64,000 nucleotides of DNA. Source: Arthrobacter sp. NEB 688 (GTDB lineage: Bacteria; Actinomycetota; Actinomycetes; Actinomycetales; Dermatophilaceae). The stretch lies in NCBI RefSeq assembly GCF_013201035.1, contig NZ_CP053707.1:3782001-3846000 (forward strand). The letters are read 5' to 3'. The translations under genes and the position numbers were made by a program. The notes below the pieces were generated by a model, which saw nothing but the letters and a program-made list of their open reading frames with translations, searched no databases and had not been told where the DNA came from. Below, in pieces: positions 26,190 through 34,586 of the stretch; the first letter of the stretch is position 1, and each line of letters begins with the position of its first letter.

Positions 26190-26987
26190 ATGACGAGACC
26201 GTTCGTGACCGTCTACAACGAGATGAGCGTCGACGGGCGCATCACCGACTTCGCCGGGGACGGCGTGCGCTACTACGCGCACGGCTTCTCGTGGCCCCGC
26301 GACGCGATCCTCATGGGCAGCACCACGGCGCAGGCCTTCGGTCCGCGCGAGACCGACGAGGAGGCACGCGGCCCCGGCCCCGACGTCTCTCCGGATCCCG
26401 TCCCACCGGGTTTCGAGGAGGCGGTCGCCGGGCCCCGCCCTCTGCTCGTCGTCGTCGACGGCTCCGGAAGGGTGCGCAGCTGGCGGCACGCGCAGGCCGC
26501 GCCCTGGTACTCCGGGTACGTCAGCCTGGCCAGCGAGCGCACCCCGACCGGGCACCTCGACCACCTCGATCGGCGAGGCGTCGAGGTCATCCGCTGCGGC
26601 CGGGACCGCGTCGACCTCGGCGAGGCCCTGCGCCGCCTCCACGACGAGCACGGGGTCCGGCGCGTCCGGACCGACGGCGGCGGCCGGCTGACGGGGGCAC
26701 TCCTCGCGGCCGGCCTCGTCGACGAGCTCGTCGTCATGGTCGCGCCGTCGCTGTGCGAGAGCCCGACCGGGCGGACGCTCGTCGAGCTCACCCGACGGCT
26801 CCCCGCAGAGGCGGCACTGCTGGACCTGGACGACGTCACCACCCTCGACGGTGGCGTCGTGGTCCTGCGCTACCGCCTGTGCGGCTCCGATCAGGAGGCG
26901 ACGCGGACGGTGTCGCCGGCGTCCCGCGCCGCGACGTCACCCGTCGCACCGCGCGCGGCCGCGGCCCGCCCGACGACGAACACGTAG
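26190..26987 (+). CDS. RibD C-terminal (dihydrofolate reductase-like) domain protein
   Basis: 265 aa from ATG at 26190. TRPFVTVYNEMSVDGRITDF is the standard start of RibD C-terminal domain reductases. AILMGSTTAQAF (about 35-46) and RVRTDGGGRLTGALLAAGLV (about 163-182) match the NADPH-binding fold. Reductase activity on a pterin/flavin-like substrate is likely but unassigned. Its last 97 bp overlap the end of the convergent SpoIIM-like gene, giving an Ala/Arg-rich C-terminal tail that may be an extension past the original stop. Confidence 0.75.
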   Translation: MTRPFVTVYNEMSVDGRITDFAGDGVRYYAHGFSWPRDAILMGSTTAQAFGPRETDEEARGPGPDVSPDPVPPGFEEAVAGPRPLLVVVDGSGRVRSWRHAQAAPWYSGYVSLASERTPTGHLDHLDRRGVEVIRCGRDRVDLGEALRRLHDEHGVRRVRTDGGGRLTGALLAAGLVDELVVMVAPSLCESPTGRTLVELTRRLPAEAALLDLDDVTTLDGGVVVLRYRLCGSDQEATRTVSPASRAATSPVAPRAAAARPTTNT

Positions 26988-27886
26988 AGCACGAACGCGG
27001 TCTCGGCGAGCAGGCCGATGGCGATGCGCGCCCACGTCGGCAGCCCCGAGGGGGTGACGAACCCCTCGATGACGCCGCTGACGAAGAGCACCGCGACGAG
27101 CCCGAGGGCCACCCCGGTCCCCGTTCGCGCCTCGCGCGCCAACGACTGTCCCCGGGGCAGCCCGCCGGGGCTGACCCACGACCAGAAGATGCGCAGCCCC
27201 ACCGCCCCCGCCACGAAGACGGCCGTCAGCTCGAGCAGCCCGTGCGGGAGGATCAGCCCGAAGAACAGCCCGGTGCGGTCGTGGTACGCCATGAGCGCCC
27301 CCGAGATGCCGACGTTGAGCACGTTGTTGGCGAGGATGTAGATGACCGGCAGCCCGAGGACCCCGAGCGCGATGACCAGCGCCGACACCCACGCGTTGTT
27401 CGTCCAGACGAGCCCCGTGAAGTCGAGGTGCGCGTACTCGCTGTAGTAGTTCTCGAAGTCGGTGTCGACGAACTGCGAGATCTCCTGGGGCGTCATCGTC
27501 TGCGTCCACACCTGCGGGTGACGGTAGGCGTACCAGCCGACGAGGAACGCGATGCCGACGTTGACCAGCGCCGTCGTCACCCACCACCAGCGCAGCCGGT
27601 ACAGAGCGGCCGGGAAGGTCGTCGTGAAGAAGGTGACGGGCGTGCGCCACCAGGCGCCGCGGCGGCTCGAGGTCGCGAACCGGGCGCGCGCGACGAGCGA
27701 GGAGAGGTGGGCGACGAGCGAGGGGTCCGGGCTCGCCGAGCGCACGACCGAGAGGTGCGTCGAGACGCGCTGGTAGAGGTCGAGCAGCTCGTCGGCCTCG
27801 GCGCCGGTGTGCCGGCGCTGCCCCACGAGCGTCTCGAGCCGGTTCCACTGCGCCTGGTGGGCGGCCACGTAGGCGTCGAGGTCCAC
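26891..27886 (-). CDS. SpoIIM-family (stage II sporulation M-like) membrane protein
   Basis: 331 aa from GTG at 27886, giving DLDAYVAAHQAQWNRLETLV, the common start of actinobacterial members; a GTG at 27907 would add 7 residues. A helical N-terminal domain is followed by about five membrane helices; GISGALMAYHDRTGLFFGLI and LPHGLLELTAVFVAGAVGLR (about 195-235) are the SpoIIM signature. These genes accompany MoxR/DUF58/RDD clusters in non-sporulating actinobacteria. It is divergent from the RDD gene. Confidence 0.85.
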   Translation of the reverse strand: MDLDAYVAAHQAQWNRLETLVGQRRHTGAEADELLDLYQRVSTHLSVVRSASPDPSLVAHLSSLVARARFATSSRRGAWWRTPVTFFTTTFPAALYRLRWWWVTTALVNVGIAFLVGWYAYRHPQVWTQTMTPQEISQFVDTDFENYYSEYAHLDFTGLVWTNNAWVSALVIALGVLGLPVIYILANNVLNVGISGALMAYHDRTGLFFGLILPHGLLELTAVFVAGAVGLRIFWSWVSPGGLPRGQSLAREARTGTGVALGLVAVLFVSGVIEGFVTPSGLPTWARIAIGLLAETAFVLYVFVVGRAAAARGATGDVAARDAGDTVRVAS

Positions 27887-27938
27887 GGGCCCAGCGTAGG
27901 CGACCACGCCGCCCGGCCAGCCCGGTTAGCCTGTGCCC

Positions 27939-28772
27939 GTGAGCAGCAGCGAGGGGACGAGCTACCGCGCCTACGCGAGCGAGGACGTCGTGACGGGCGA
28001 GGGCGTCGCCGTCGAGCTGCCCGTCGCCGGCACGCTGGTCCGGGCGGCCAGCGGCCTCATCGACGTCGTCGTGACGATCGTGCTGCTCGTCGGCATCGGC
28101 TTCGGTGTCGGCTGGCTCGTCGCGAACTCCAGCACGGCCGTCGCCACCGCCGTCGGCCTCGTCGCCACGGTCGGCGTGCTCGTCGGCTTCCCGACGGCGA
28201 TGGAGACCCTCACCCGCGGCCGCACGCTCGGCAAGCTCGCCCTCGGCCTGCGCACCGTGCGCGACGACGGCGGGCCCATCACCGTGCGCCACGCCCTGAC
28301 CCGCGCGCTCGTCGGCGTCGTCGAGCTCTGGACCCCGCCCTTCCTCGGCGTCCCTGCCCTCGTCTCCTCGGTCGTCAGCGCCCGCAGCAAGCGCCTCGGC
28401 GACTTCGCGGCCGGCACCTACGTCGTGACGCAGCGCAGCCGGATGCAGCTGCTGCCCCCGCCCGAGATGCCTCCGCCGCTGGCCGCGTGGGCGGGCTCCG
28501 CCGACGTCGCCGCGCTGCCCGCCGGGCTGACCGTCGCGGTGCGCCAGTTCCTCGCCCGCTCGGGCAGCCTCACCCCGGCCTCGCGCGAGCCGATGGGCCG
28601 CGAGCTGCTCGCTGACGTCCTGCGCCACGTCGCGCCCGCGCCGCCGCCGGGGTTCCACCCGGAGTACGTGCTCGCGGCGGTCATCGCCGAGCGGCGCCGC
28701 CGCGACGGCGAGCGCCTGGCCCGCGAGGACACCCTGCGCCGGCGCGTCGTCGGCGCCGACCCCCTCGCCTGA
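27939..28772 (+). CDS. RDD-family membrane protein
   Basis: 277 aa from GTG at 27939 (another GTG lies 6 nt upstream). LPVAGTLVRAASGLIDVVVT carries the Arg and Asp of the RDD pattern; two or three hydrophobic segments run to about residue 150, with RTLGKLALGLRTVRDDGGPI between. The C-terminal half is soluble and contains a Met/Pro stretch, then REPMGRELLADVLRHVAP. Function is unknown; together with the SpoIIM-like gene it belongs to the MoxR-DUF58 neighbourhood. Confidence 0.85.
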   Translation: MSSSEGTSYRAYASEDVVTGEGVAVELPVAGTLVRAASGLIDVVVTIVLLVGIGFGVGWLVANSSTAVATAVGLVATVGVLVGFPTAMETLTRGRTLGKLALGLRTVRDDGGPITVRHALTRALVGVVELWTPPFLGVPALVSSVVSARSKRLGDFAAGTYVVTQRSRMQLLPPPEMPPPLAAWAGSADVAALPAGLTVAVRQFLARSGSLTPASREPMGRELLADVLRHVAPAPPPGFHPEYVLAAVIAERRRRDGERLAREDTLRRRVVGADPLA

Positions 28773-28795
28773 CGCACTCCAGCCACCCGACTGAC

Positions 28796-28852
28796 TGCGA
28801 GTTCCGCCGCCCGACGCACCATCCTGCGGCGCGTCGGGCGGCGGAGCTCGCA
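28796..28852. terminator. Long hairpin between convergent RDD and add genes
   Basis: Arms 28796-28817 and 28831-28852 (22 bp) are complementary except one G-T/C position (GAGTTCC against GGAGCTC), with a 13-nt loop. It lies exactly between the RDD stop (28772) and the adenosine deaminase stop (28868), so it probably works on both strands. Confidence 0.75.
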
Positions 28853-28867
28853 ATGAGTGGGGGTCGG

Positions 28868-29965
28868 TCAGGCGCCGAGTGCCGCGTAGCCCGGCTTGAC
28901 GACGTGCTCGATCAGCTCGAGCCGCTCGTCGAACGGCAGGAACGAGGACTTCAGGGCGTTGATGGTCGCCCAGCGCAGGTCCGCGAGCGTCCAGCCGGCC
29001 TCGTCGACGAGGAGCTGCATCTCGCGCGACATCGACGTGCCGCTCATGAGCCGGTTGTCGGTGTTGACCGTGACCCGGAAGCGCAGGCCCTTGAGCAGCG
29101 TGATGGGGTGCGCGGCGATCGACTCCGCCGCCCCGGTCTGCAGGTTCGAGGAGGGGCACATCTCCAGCGGGATGCGCCGGTCGCGCACGTAGGCGGCGAG
29201 GCGACCGAGCGAGACCGAGCCGTCGCCACCCACCTCCACGTCGTCGACGATGCGCACGCCGTGCCCGAGCCGGTCGGCGCCGCACCACTGGATGGCCTCC
29301 CAGATCGACGGCAGCCCGAAGGCCTCGCCCGCGTGGATCGTGAAGTGGGCGTTCTCGCGGCGCAGGTACTCGAAGGCGTCGAGGTGCCGGGTGGGAGGGA
29401 ACCCCGCCTCGGCCCCGGCGATGTCGAAGCCGCCGACGCCGTCGTCACGGTGCGTGACGGCCAGCTCGGCGATCTCGCGCGAGCGCGCGGCGTGCCGCAT
29501 CGCCGTGAGCAGCGCGACCATCCGGATGGGCGTGCCGGCGGCCGCGGCCTCCGCCTCACCCTCGCGGAAGCCGGCGAGCACCGCCTGCACGACCTCCTCG
29601 AGCGCGAGCCCGCCCTCGATGTGCAGCTCGGGCGCGAAGCGCGACTCGGCGTAGACGACCCCGTCGGCCGCGAGGTCGAGCGCGCACTCACGGGCGACGC
29701 GCGTCAGCTGCTCGCGCGTCTGCATGACGGCGACGGTGTGCGAGAACGTCTCGAGGTAGCGCTCGAGCGAGCCCGAGTCGGCGGCGTCGCGGAACCAGGC
29801 ACCGAGCGCCTCGGGGTCGGTCGTCGGCAGGCCGTCGTAGCCGGACGCGGCCGCGAGCTCGACGACCGTCGCGGGGCGCAGGCCGCCGTCGAGGTGGTCG
29901 TGCAGGAGGGCCTTCGGGGCGCGGCGGACGACCTCGGCGGTCGGCGCGGCGGCAGCGGTGGCCAT
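28868..29965 (-). CDS. add: Adenosine deaminase
   Basis: 365 aa from ATG at 29965 (ATGA overlap with deoA). It deaminates (deoxy)adenosine to (deoxy)inosine. Zinc ligands and catalytic residues are seen: [12 protein letters not shown] (His 22, His 24), [10 protein letters not shown] (about 210), [19 protein letters not shown] and the C-terminal [13 protein letters not shown], where the usual Asp-Asp is Asp-Asn. Inosine then feeds the purine-nucleoside phosphorylase at 10560. Last gene of the salvage operon. Confidence 0.94.
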   Translation of the reverse strand: MATAAAAPTAEVVRRAPKALLHDHLDGGLRPATVVELAAASGYDGLPTTDPEALGAWFRDAADSGSLERYLETFSHTVAVMQTREQLTRVARECALDLAADGVVYAESRFAPELHIEGGLALEEVVQAVLAGFREGEAEAAAAGTPIRMVALLTAMRHAARSREIAELAVTHRDDGVGGFDIAGAEAGFPPTRHLDAFEYLRRENAHFTIHAGEAFGLPSIWEAIQWCGADRLGHGVRIVDDVEVGGDGSVSLGRLAAYVRDRRIPLEMCPSSNLQTGAAESIAAHPITLLKGLRFRVTVNTDNRLMSGTSMSREMQLLVDEAGWTLADLRWATINALKSSFLPFDERLELIEHVVKPGYAALGA

Positions 29966-31254
29966 CAGGCGATCCGGTCGATGACGACGGACCCGGGGGT
30001 CTGCGCGGTGCCACCCTCGACGACGTCGATGCCGCCGTCGAGCGCCTCCTCGGCGCGGGCGAAGCGCTCCGGGGTGTCGGTGTGCAGCGTGAGCAGCACG
30101 TCGCCCTCGCGGACGGTGTCGCCGGGCTTGGCGTGGATCTCGATGCCGGCGCCGGCCTGCACCGGGTCCTCCTTGCGGGCGCGACCGGCGCCGAGGCGCC
30201 AGGCCGCGACGCCGACGGCGTAGGCGTCCAGGCGGGTCAGCGTGCCGGACGCGGTGGCCTTCACCTCGTGGGTGTGCGCGGCGGTCGGCAGCGGTGCGTC
30301 GGGGTCGCCGCCCTGGGCCGCGATCATCCGGCGCCAGACGTCCATCGCGCGCCCGTCGGTGAGGGCCGCTCGCACGTCCTGGCCACCGCGGCCGGCCGCC
30401 TCGAGCATCTCCTCGGCCAGGCGCACGGTCAGCTCGACGACGTCCTCGGGGCCGCCGCCGGCGAGCACCTCGACCGACTCGCGGACCTCGAGCGCGTTGC
30501 CGGCGGTGAGGCCGAGCGGCGTCGACATGTCGGTGAGCAGCGCGACGGTCGTGACACCGGCGTCGGTGCCGAGGTCGACCATCGTGCGGGCGAGCTCGGT
30601 CGCGTTCTCGCGGGTCTTCATGAAGGCGCCGGAGCCGACCTTGACGTCGAGGACGAGCGCGCCGGTGCCCTCGGCGATCTTCTTGCTCATGATCGAGGAG
30701 GCGATGAGCGGGATGGCCTCGACGGTGCCGGTGACGTCGCGCAGCGCGTACAGCTTCTTGTCGGCGGGGGCCAGGCCCGAGCCGGCGGCGCAGATGACGG
30801 CGCCGACCTCGTCGAGCTGGCGCATCATCGCCTCGTTGCCCAGGCCCGCCTGCCAGCCGGCGACCGACTCGAGCTTGTCGAGGGTGCCGCCGGTGTGGCC
30901 GAGGCCGCGGCCCGACAGCTGCGGCACGGCGACGTCGAAGACGGCGACGAGGGGCGCGAGCGGGAGGGTGATCTTGTCGCCGACGCCACCGGTCGAGTGC
31001 TTGTCGGCCGTCGGGCGCGAGAGGGAGGAGAAGTCCATCCGCTCGCCGCTCGCGATCATCGCGGCGGTCCAGGTGGAGATCTCGCGGCGGCTCATCCCGT
31101 TGAGGAGGATGGCCATCGCGAGCGAGCTCATCTGCTCCTCGGCGACGACCCCGCGGGTGTAGGCGTCGACGACCCAGCGGATCTCGTCGTCGGAGAGCTC
31201 GCGGCGGTCACGCTTGTGGACGATGACGTCGACGGCGTCGAAGGCTTCGGTCAT
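29965..31254 (-). CDS. deoA: Thymidine phosphorylase
   Basis: 429 aa from ATG at 31254. Converts thymidine or deoxyuridine plus phosphate to base and deoxyribose 1-phosphate. The family signature [18 protein letters not shown] lies at about 115-132; [10 protein letters not shown] (about 84-93) is the phosphate loop; [15 protein letters not shown] and the C-terminal all-beta domain with [14 protein letters not shown] complete the protein. Its product goes to the mutase and DeoC. Translationally coupled to add. Confidence 0.95.
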   Translation of the reverse strand: MTEAFDAVDVIVHKRDRRELSDDEIRWVVDAYTRGVVAEEQMSSLAMAILLNGMSRREISTWTAAMIASGERMDFSSLSRPTADKHSTGGVGDKITLPLAPLVAVFDVAVPQLSGRGLGHTGGTLDKLESVAGWQAGLGNEAMMRQLDEVGAVICAAGSGLAPADKKLYALRDVTGTVEAIPLIASSIMSKKIAEGTGALVLDVKVGSGAFMKTRENATELARTMVDLGTDAGVTTVALLTDMSTPLGLTAGNALEVRESVEVLAGGGPEDVVELTVRLAEEMLEAAGRGGQDVRAALTDGRAMDVWRRMIAAQGGDPDAPLPTAAHTHEVKATASGTLTRLDAYAVGVAAWRLGAGRARKEDPVQAGAGIEIHAKPGDTVREGDVLLTLHTDTPERFARAEEALDGGIDVVEGGTAQTPGSVVIDRIA

Positions 31255-31368
31255 CCGCCCATCATGGCAGGCGGGCGGGGCCCTCCAGAACGGCCCCGGG
31301 TGACCGCTGCAGGGCCGTCGTCTCGTCGAGATCTGCCGACCCGCGCGGGTCCGGTGGACCGTCGACGG

Positions 31369-31779
31369 TCAGGGGCGGCGGGTCGCCAGGTCGTCCGGGC
31401 CGAAGGCCTGCGGCAGCACCTGCTCGAGGGTGTGGATGCCCTCGGGCGTCTGCAGCAGCGTGCTCGCGGTCCCGTTCTCCCACAGCAGCTGTCGGCAGCG
31501 GCCGCACGGCATGAGGGTGTCGCCGCGGCCGTCGACGCACCAGACGGCGGTCAGCTTGCCGCCGCCCGTGGCGTGCAGGGTCGAGACCATGCCGCACTCG
31601 GCGCAGAGCGTGACGCCGTAGCCGGCGTTCTCGACGTTGCAGCCGGAGACCATCCGGCCGTCGTCGACCCAGCCGGCGACGCCGACGGGGAACTCGCTGT
31701 AGGGGCAGTACGCGAGGGTGGTCATCCGGACCGCCTCGACGCGCAGCGCCTCCCAGTCGACCTCGGCAGCAGCGGTCAC
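31369..31779 (-). CDS. cdd: Cytidine deaminase
   Basis: 136 aa from GTG at 31779, with the very strong ribosome site GAAGGAGGAG. Zinc/catalytic motifs are GCNVENAGYGVTLCAECGMV (catalytic Glu in NVENA..., CAE) and MPCGRCRQLLWE; YCPYSEFPVGVA is the substrate region. The start overlaps the stop of the upstream amidohydrolase gene (GTGA). Makes (deoxy)uridine for the phosphorylase encoded downstream. Confidence 0.95.
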   Translation of the reverse strand: MTAAAEVDWEALRVEAVRMTTLAYCPYSEFPVGVAGWVDDGRMVSGCNVENAGYGVTLCAECGMVSTLHATGGGKLTAVWCVDGRGDTLMPCGRCRQLLWENGTASTLLQTPEGIHTLEQVLPQAFGPDDLATRRP

Positions 31780-32993
31780 GACTCCTCCTTCATGTCCTGG
31801 CGGCGCGCGTCGAGCCCACGGACCACCGCGGCGGTCGCGAGCAGCCGCGCCCCGAGGGCGACGGCCCGCTCGTCGACGACGAGGTCGCCCTGGTGCAGGT
31901 CGTACGTGGGGCCGCCCGGCGTGCGGGTGCCCAGGCGCGCCATCGCGCCGGCGCAGTGGTCGAGGTACCACGCGAAGTCCTCGCCGCCGAGCGACTGCGC
32001 GGTCGGCACCGGGGTCAGCCGACCCGCGAGCGCGCCGCGCCGCAGGGCCGAGATGCCGTCCGCGGTGTTGACGACCGGGGGCACCCCCTTGACCCGCTCG
32101 ACCTTGGCCTGCACGCCGTAGGGCTGGACGACGCCGTGGACGATCTCCTCGAGCAGCGGCCCGACGCTGTGCCAGGACTCGGCGTCGAGCATCCGCAGCG
32201 TGCCGCGGCACTCCCCCGAGGACGGGATGACGTTGGCGACCCGGCCGGCCTGCACGCTGCCCCAGACGAGGGCGGCGCCGGTGCGCGGGTCGAGGCGGCG
32301 GCCGAGCACGGCCGGCACGTCGGTGATGACCTTGGCGAGCGCGAAGACGAGGTCCTCGGTCAGCTGCGGGCGCGAGGTGTGGCCACCCCGCCCGTGCAGC
32401 GTGATGTGCACCTGGTCGGCGGCGGCGGTGAGCGCACCCTCGCGCAGGCCCACCTGGCCCACGTCGATGCTGGGGTCGCAGTGGACGGCGAAGACCGAGT
32501 CGACGCCCTCGAGCGCGCCGGCGGTGATCGCGTCGAGCGCGCCGCCGGGCATGACCTCCTCGGCGGCCTGGAAGACCGCCCGGACCGCGATGCCGCGGTC
32601 GGTCAGCGCGTCCTCGACTTCGTGCAGCGCGAGCACCGCGCCGACGAGGGCGGCGGTGTGCACGTCGTGGCCGCAGGCGTGGCAGACGCCCTCCGTGCGC
32701 GAGCTCCACTCCAGCCCGGAGCGCTCGCGGACCGGCAGGGCGTCCATGTCGGCGCGCAGCGCGATGCGGTGCACGGGCTCGGGCGCCCCGAGGTCGGCGA
32801 GGACGCCGGTGCCCGGGAGCAGCCGGACGGCGACGCCGGCGGCGTCGAGCCGTCGCGCCACGGACTGGGTCGTGCGCGTCTCCTCGCGGGACAGCTCGGG
32901 GTGGGCGTGGAGGTCCCGCCGCAGGGCGATGAGCTCGGGTGCCAGCGAGGTGATGCGTTCGCCGAGGGCGGCGAGGAGGGCATCGTCGTTCAT
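31776..32993 (-). CDS. M20-family amidohydrolase
   Basis: 405 aa from ATG at 32993. Features: LIALRRDLHAHPELSREETR at the start, metal-ligand motifs HACGHDVHTAALVGAVLALH (about 100-119) and QAAEEVMPGGALDAI, GRGGHTSRPQ of the dimerisation domain, and C-terminal SLGGEDFAWYL. It hydrolyses an amide of an amino acid or small acid (hippurate/IAA-amino acid hydrolase group). It is first in the nucleoside salvage operon and coupled to cdd, so the substrate may relate to base breakdown, but this is inference. Confidence 0.88.
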   Translation of the reverse strand: MNDDALLAALGERITSLAPELIALRRDLHAHPELSREETRTTQSVARRLDAAGVAVRLLPGTGVLADLGAPEPVHRIALRADMDALPVRERSGLEWSSRTEGVCHACGHDVHTAALVGAVLALHEVEDALTDRGIAVRAVFQAAEEVMPGGALDAITAGALEGVDSVFAVHCDPSIDVGQVGLREGALTAAADQVHITLHGRGGHTSRPQLTEDLVFALAKVITDVPAVLGRRLDPRTGAALVWGSVQAGRVANVIPSSGECRGTLRMLDAESWHSVGPLLEEIVHGVVQPYGVQAKVERVKGVPPVVNTADGISALRRGALAGRLTPVPTAQSLGGEDFAWYLDHCAGAMARLGTRTPGGPTYDLHQGDLVVDERAVALGARLLATAAVVRGLDARRQDMKEES

Positions 32994-33089
32994 CAGAGGA
33001 CCGACTGTACCGCCGCGCGGCACCCCGCCCGGCCCGAACCCGCCGAACCGCCGTGTCGGTCCCGCCCTCCGGGACGCGGCGGCGCGCGG

Positions 33090-33617
33090 TCAGCCGCGGA
33101 CGGCCGCCCGACCGGCCTTGTGCCGCTCCCAGCGCTCGGCCATCTGCTCCATCTCCGCCATGACGAACTCGAGGAACTCGACCGAGAGCTGGAGGCGCTC
33201 CCCCGCGCGCGTGCCCGCACCGACGGCGTCGCGGCCGGCGGCGAGGGCGAGGACGAGCGGCCCGTAGACGCTCTCCTTCTGCACCATGACGTCGTGCCAC
33301 GCGTCGTCCTGGACGACGTAGACGTCGCGGCGGCCGCCCCGCTCGCGCTCGCGGCGGACCATCCGGACCTGCGTGAGGAAGCGGACGGCGCCCGAGACCG
33401 CCGCGGGGCTGATGCCGAGCAGCGCGACGAGCTGGGCGGAGGTCAGCCGGCCGTCCTCGGTGGCGAGGAGGGCCGCGAAGACGCGGGCGGGCTGCAGCTG
33501 CATCCCCAGCTCGGCGAGCGTCGCGCCGATGCGCTCGGCGACCGCGGCGTCCGGGAGTGCGGCCTCCACGAGCGCGGCGTCCGGCGGGGCCGCAGCGGAG
33601 GGGTCGGGGGTCGCCAT
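33090..33617 (-). CDS. GbsR/MarR-type transcriptional regulator
   Basis: 175 aa from ATG at 33617. After an Ala/Pro-rich start, AERIGATLAELGMQLQPARV leads into a winged helix: FAALLATEDGRLTSAQLVAL, LGISPAAVSGAVRFLTQVRM, then wing RRERERGGRRDVYVV. A helical C-terminal segment (FLEFVMAEMEQMAERWERH) resembles DUF4423/GbsR-type regulators that control ABC exporters. It is divergent from such an exporter across a 54-bp AT-richer gap and probably represses it. Confidence 0.87.
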   Translation of the reverse strand: MATPDPSAAAPPDAALVEAALPDAAVAERIGATLAELGMQLQPARVFAALLATEDGRLTSAQLVALLGISPAAVSGAVRFLTQVRMVRRERERGGRRDVYVVQDDAWHDVMVQKESVYGPLVLALAAGRDAVGAGTRAGERLQLSVEFLEFVMAEMEQMAERWERHKAGRAAVRG

Positions 33618-33671
33618 GCGTGGAACATTACAACATTCACATACTTCTGAAACCGGGGTAGCGTGGTCGAG

Positions 33672-34586
33672 GTGACCACCGCCATCGCCGTCACCGGCCT
33701 CCGGAAGTCCTTCGGCCGCACCACCGCTCTCGACGGCCTCGACCTCACCGTGCGCGAGGGCGAGGTCCACGGCTTCCTCGGGCCCAACGGCTCGGGCAAG
33801 TCGACGACGCTGCGCATCCTCCTCGGGCTGCTGCGGGCCGACGGCGGACGGGTCGAGGTGCTGGGCCGCGACCCGTGGCGCGACAGCACCGACCTGCACC
33901 GCCGCCTGGCCTACGTCCCCGGTGACGTCGTGCTCTGGCCGACACTGACCGGCGGCGAGACCATCGACCTCCTCGGGCGGCTGCGCGGCGGCCTCGACGA
34001 GGACCGGCGGCGCCGGCTCGTCAGCGCCTTCGAGCTCGACGAGACGAAGAAGGGCAAGGCCTACAGCAAGGGCAACCGCCAGAAGGTGGCGCTCGTCGCG
34101 GCCCTCGCGAGCGACGCCCCCCTCCTCGTGCTCGACGAGCCCACCGCCGGCCTCGACCCGTTGATGGAGCAGGTCTTCCAGCACGAGCTCGAGGGGCTGC
34201 GCGAGCGCGGGGGGACCGTGCTGCTCTCGAGCCACGTCCTCAGCGAGGTCGAGCGCGCGTGCGAGCGGGTGAGCATCGTGCGCGCCGGGCGGGTCGTCGA
34301 CGCCGGCACCCTCGCCGAGCTGCGCCACCTGACCCGGACCTCCGTCGAGGCCGAGCTGCGCGACGCGCCGACGGCCGCGGAGGTCGGGCGCTGGCCCGGC
34401 ACCCACGACGTCGTCGTCGAGGGCACGTCGCTGCGGCTGACGGTCGACCCCGACCACCTCGACGCCCTCGTCGCCGCCCTCGCCCCGCGCGGGGTCACGG
34501 GGCTGACCTGCCGGCCACCGACCCTCGAGGAGCTCTTCCTCGCCCGCTACCGGGCCGACCCGCACCCGGAGGAGGTGCCGGCGTGA
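33672..34586 (+). CDS. ABC exporter ATPase
   Basis: 304 aa from GTG at 33672; a GTG 9 nt upstream is the alternative. Walker [10 protein letters not shown] (about 38-46), Q-loop region [19 protein letters not shown], a weakened signature [17 protein letters not shown] (SKGN in place of LSGGQ), Walker [14 protein letters not shown] and H-loop [13 protein letters not shown]. The C-terminal region is a long accessory domain. Forms an ABC-2-type exporter with the permease encoded in overlap downstream. Confidence 0.9.
   Translation: MTTAIAVTGLRKSFGRTTALDGLDLTVREGEVHGFLGPNGSGKSTTLRILLGLLRADGGRVEVLGRDPWRDSTDLHRRLAYVPGDVVLWPTLTGGETIDLLGRLRGGLDEDRRRRLVSAFELDETKKGKAYSKGNRQKVALVAALASDAPLLVLDEPTAGLDPLMEQVFQHELEGLRERGGTVLLSSHVLSEVERACERVSIVRAGRVVDAGTLAELRHLTRTSVEAELRDAPTAAEVGRWPGTHDVVVEGTSLRLTVDPDHLDALVAALAPRGVTGLTCRPPTLEELFLARYRADPHPEEVPA

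Noticed and set aside
31290-31318. Weak hairpin between deoA and cdd
   Set aside because: Only 7-bp arms with a 15-nt loop; expected by chance at this GC content.
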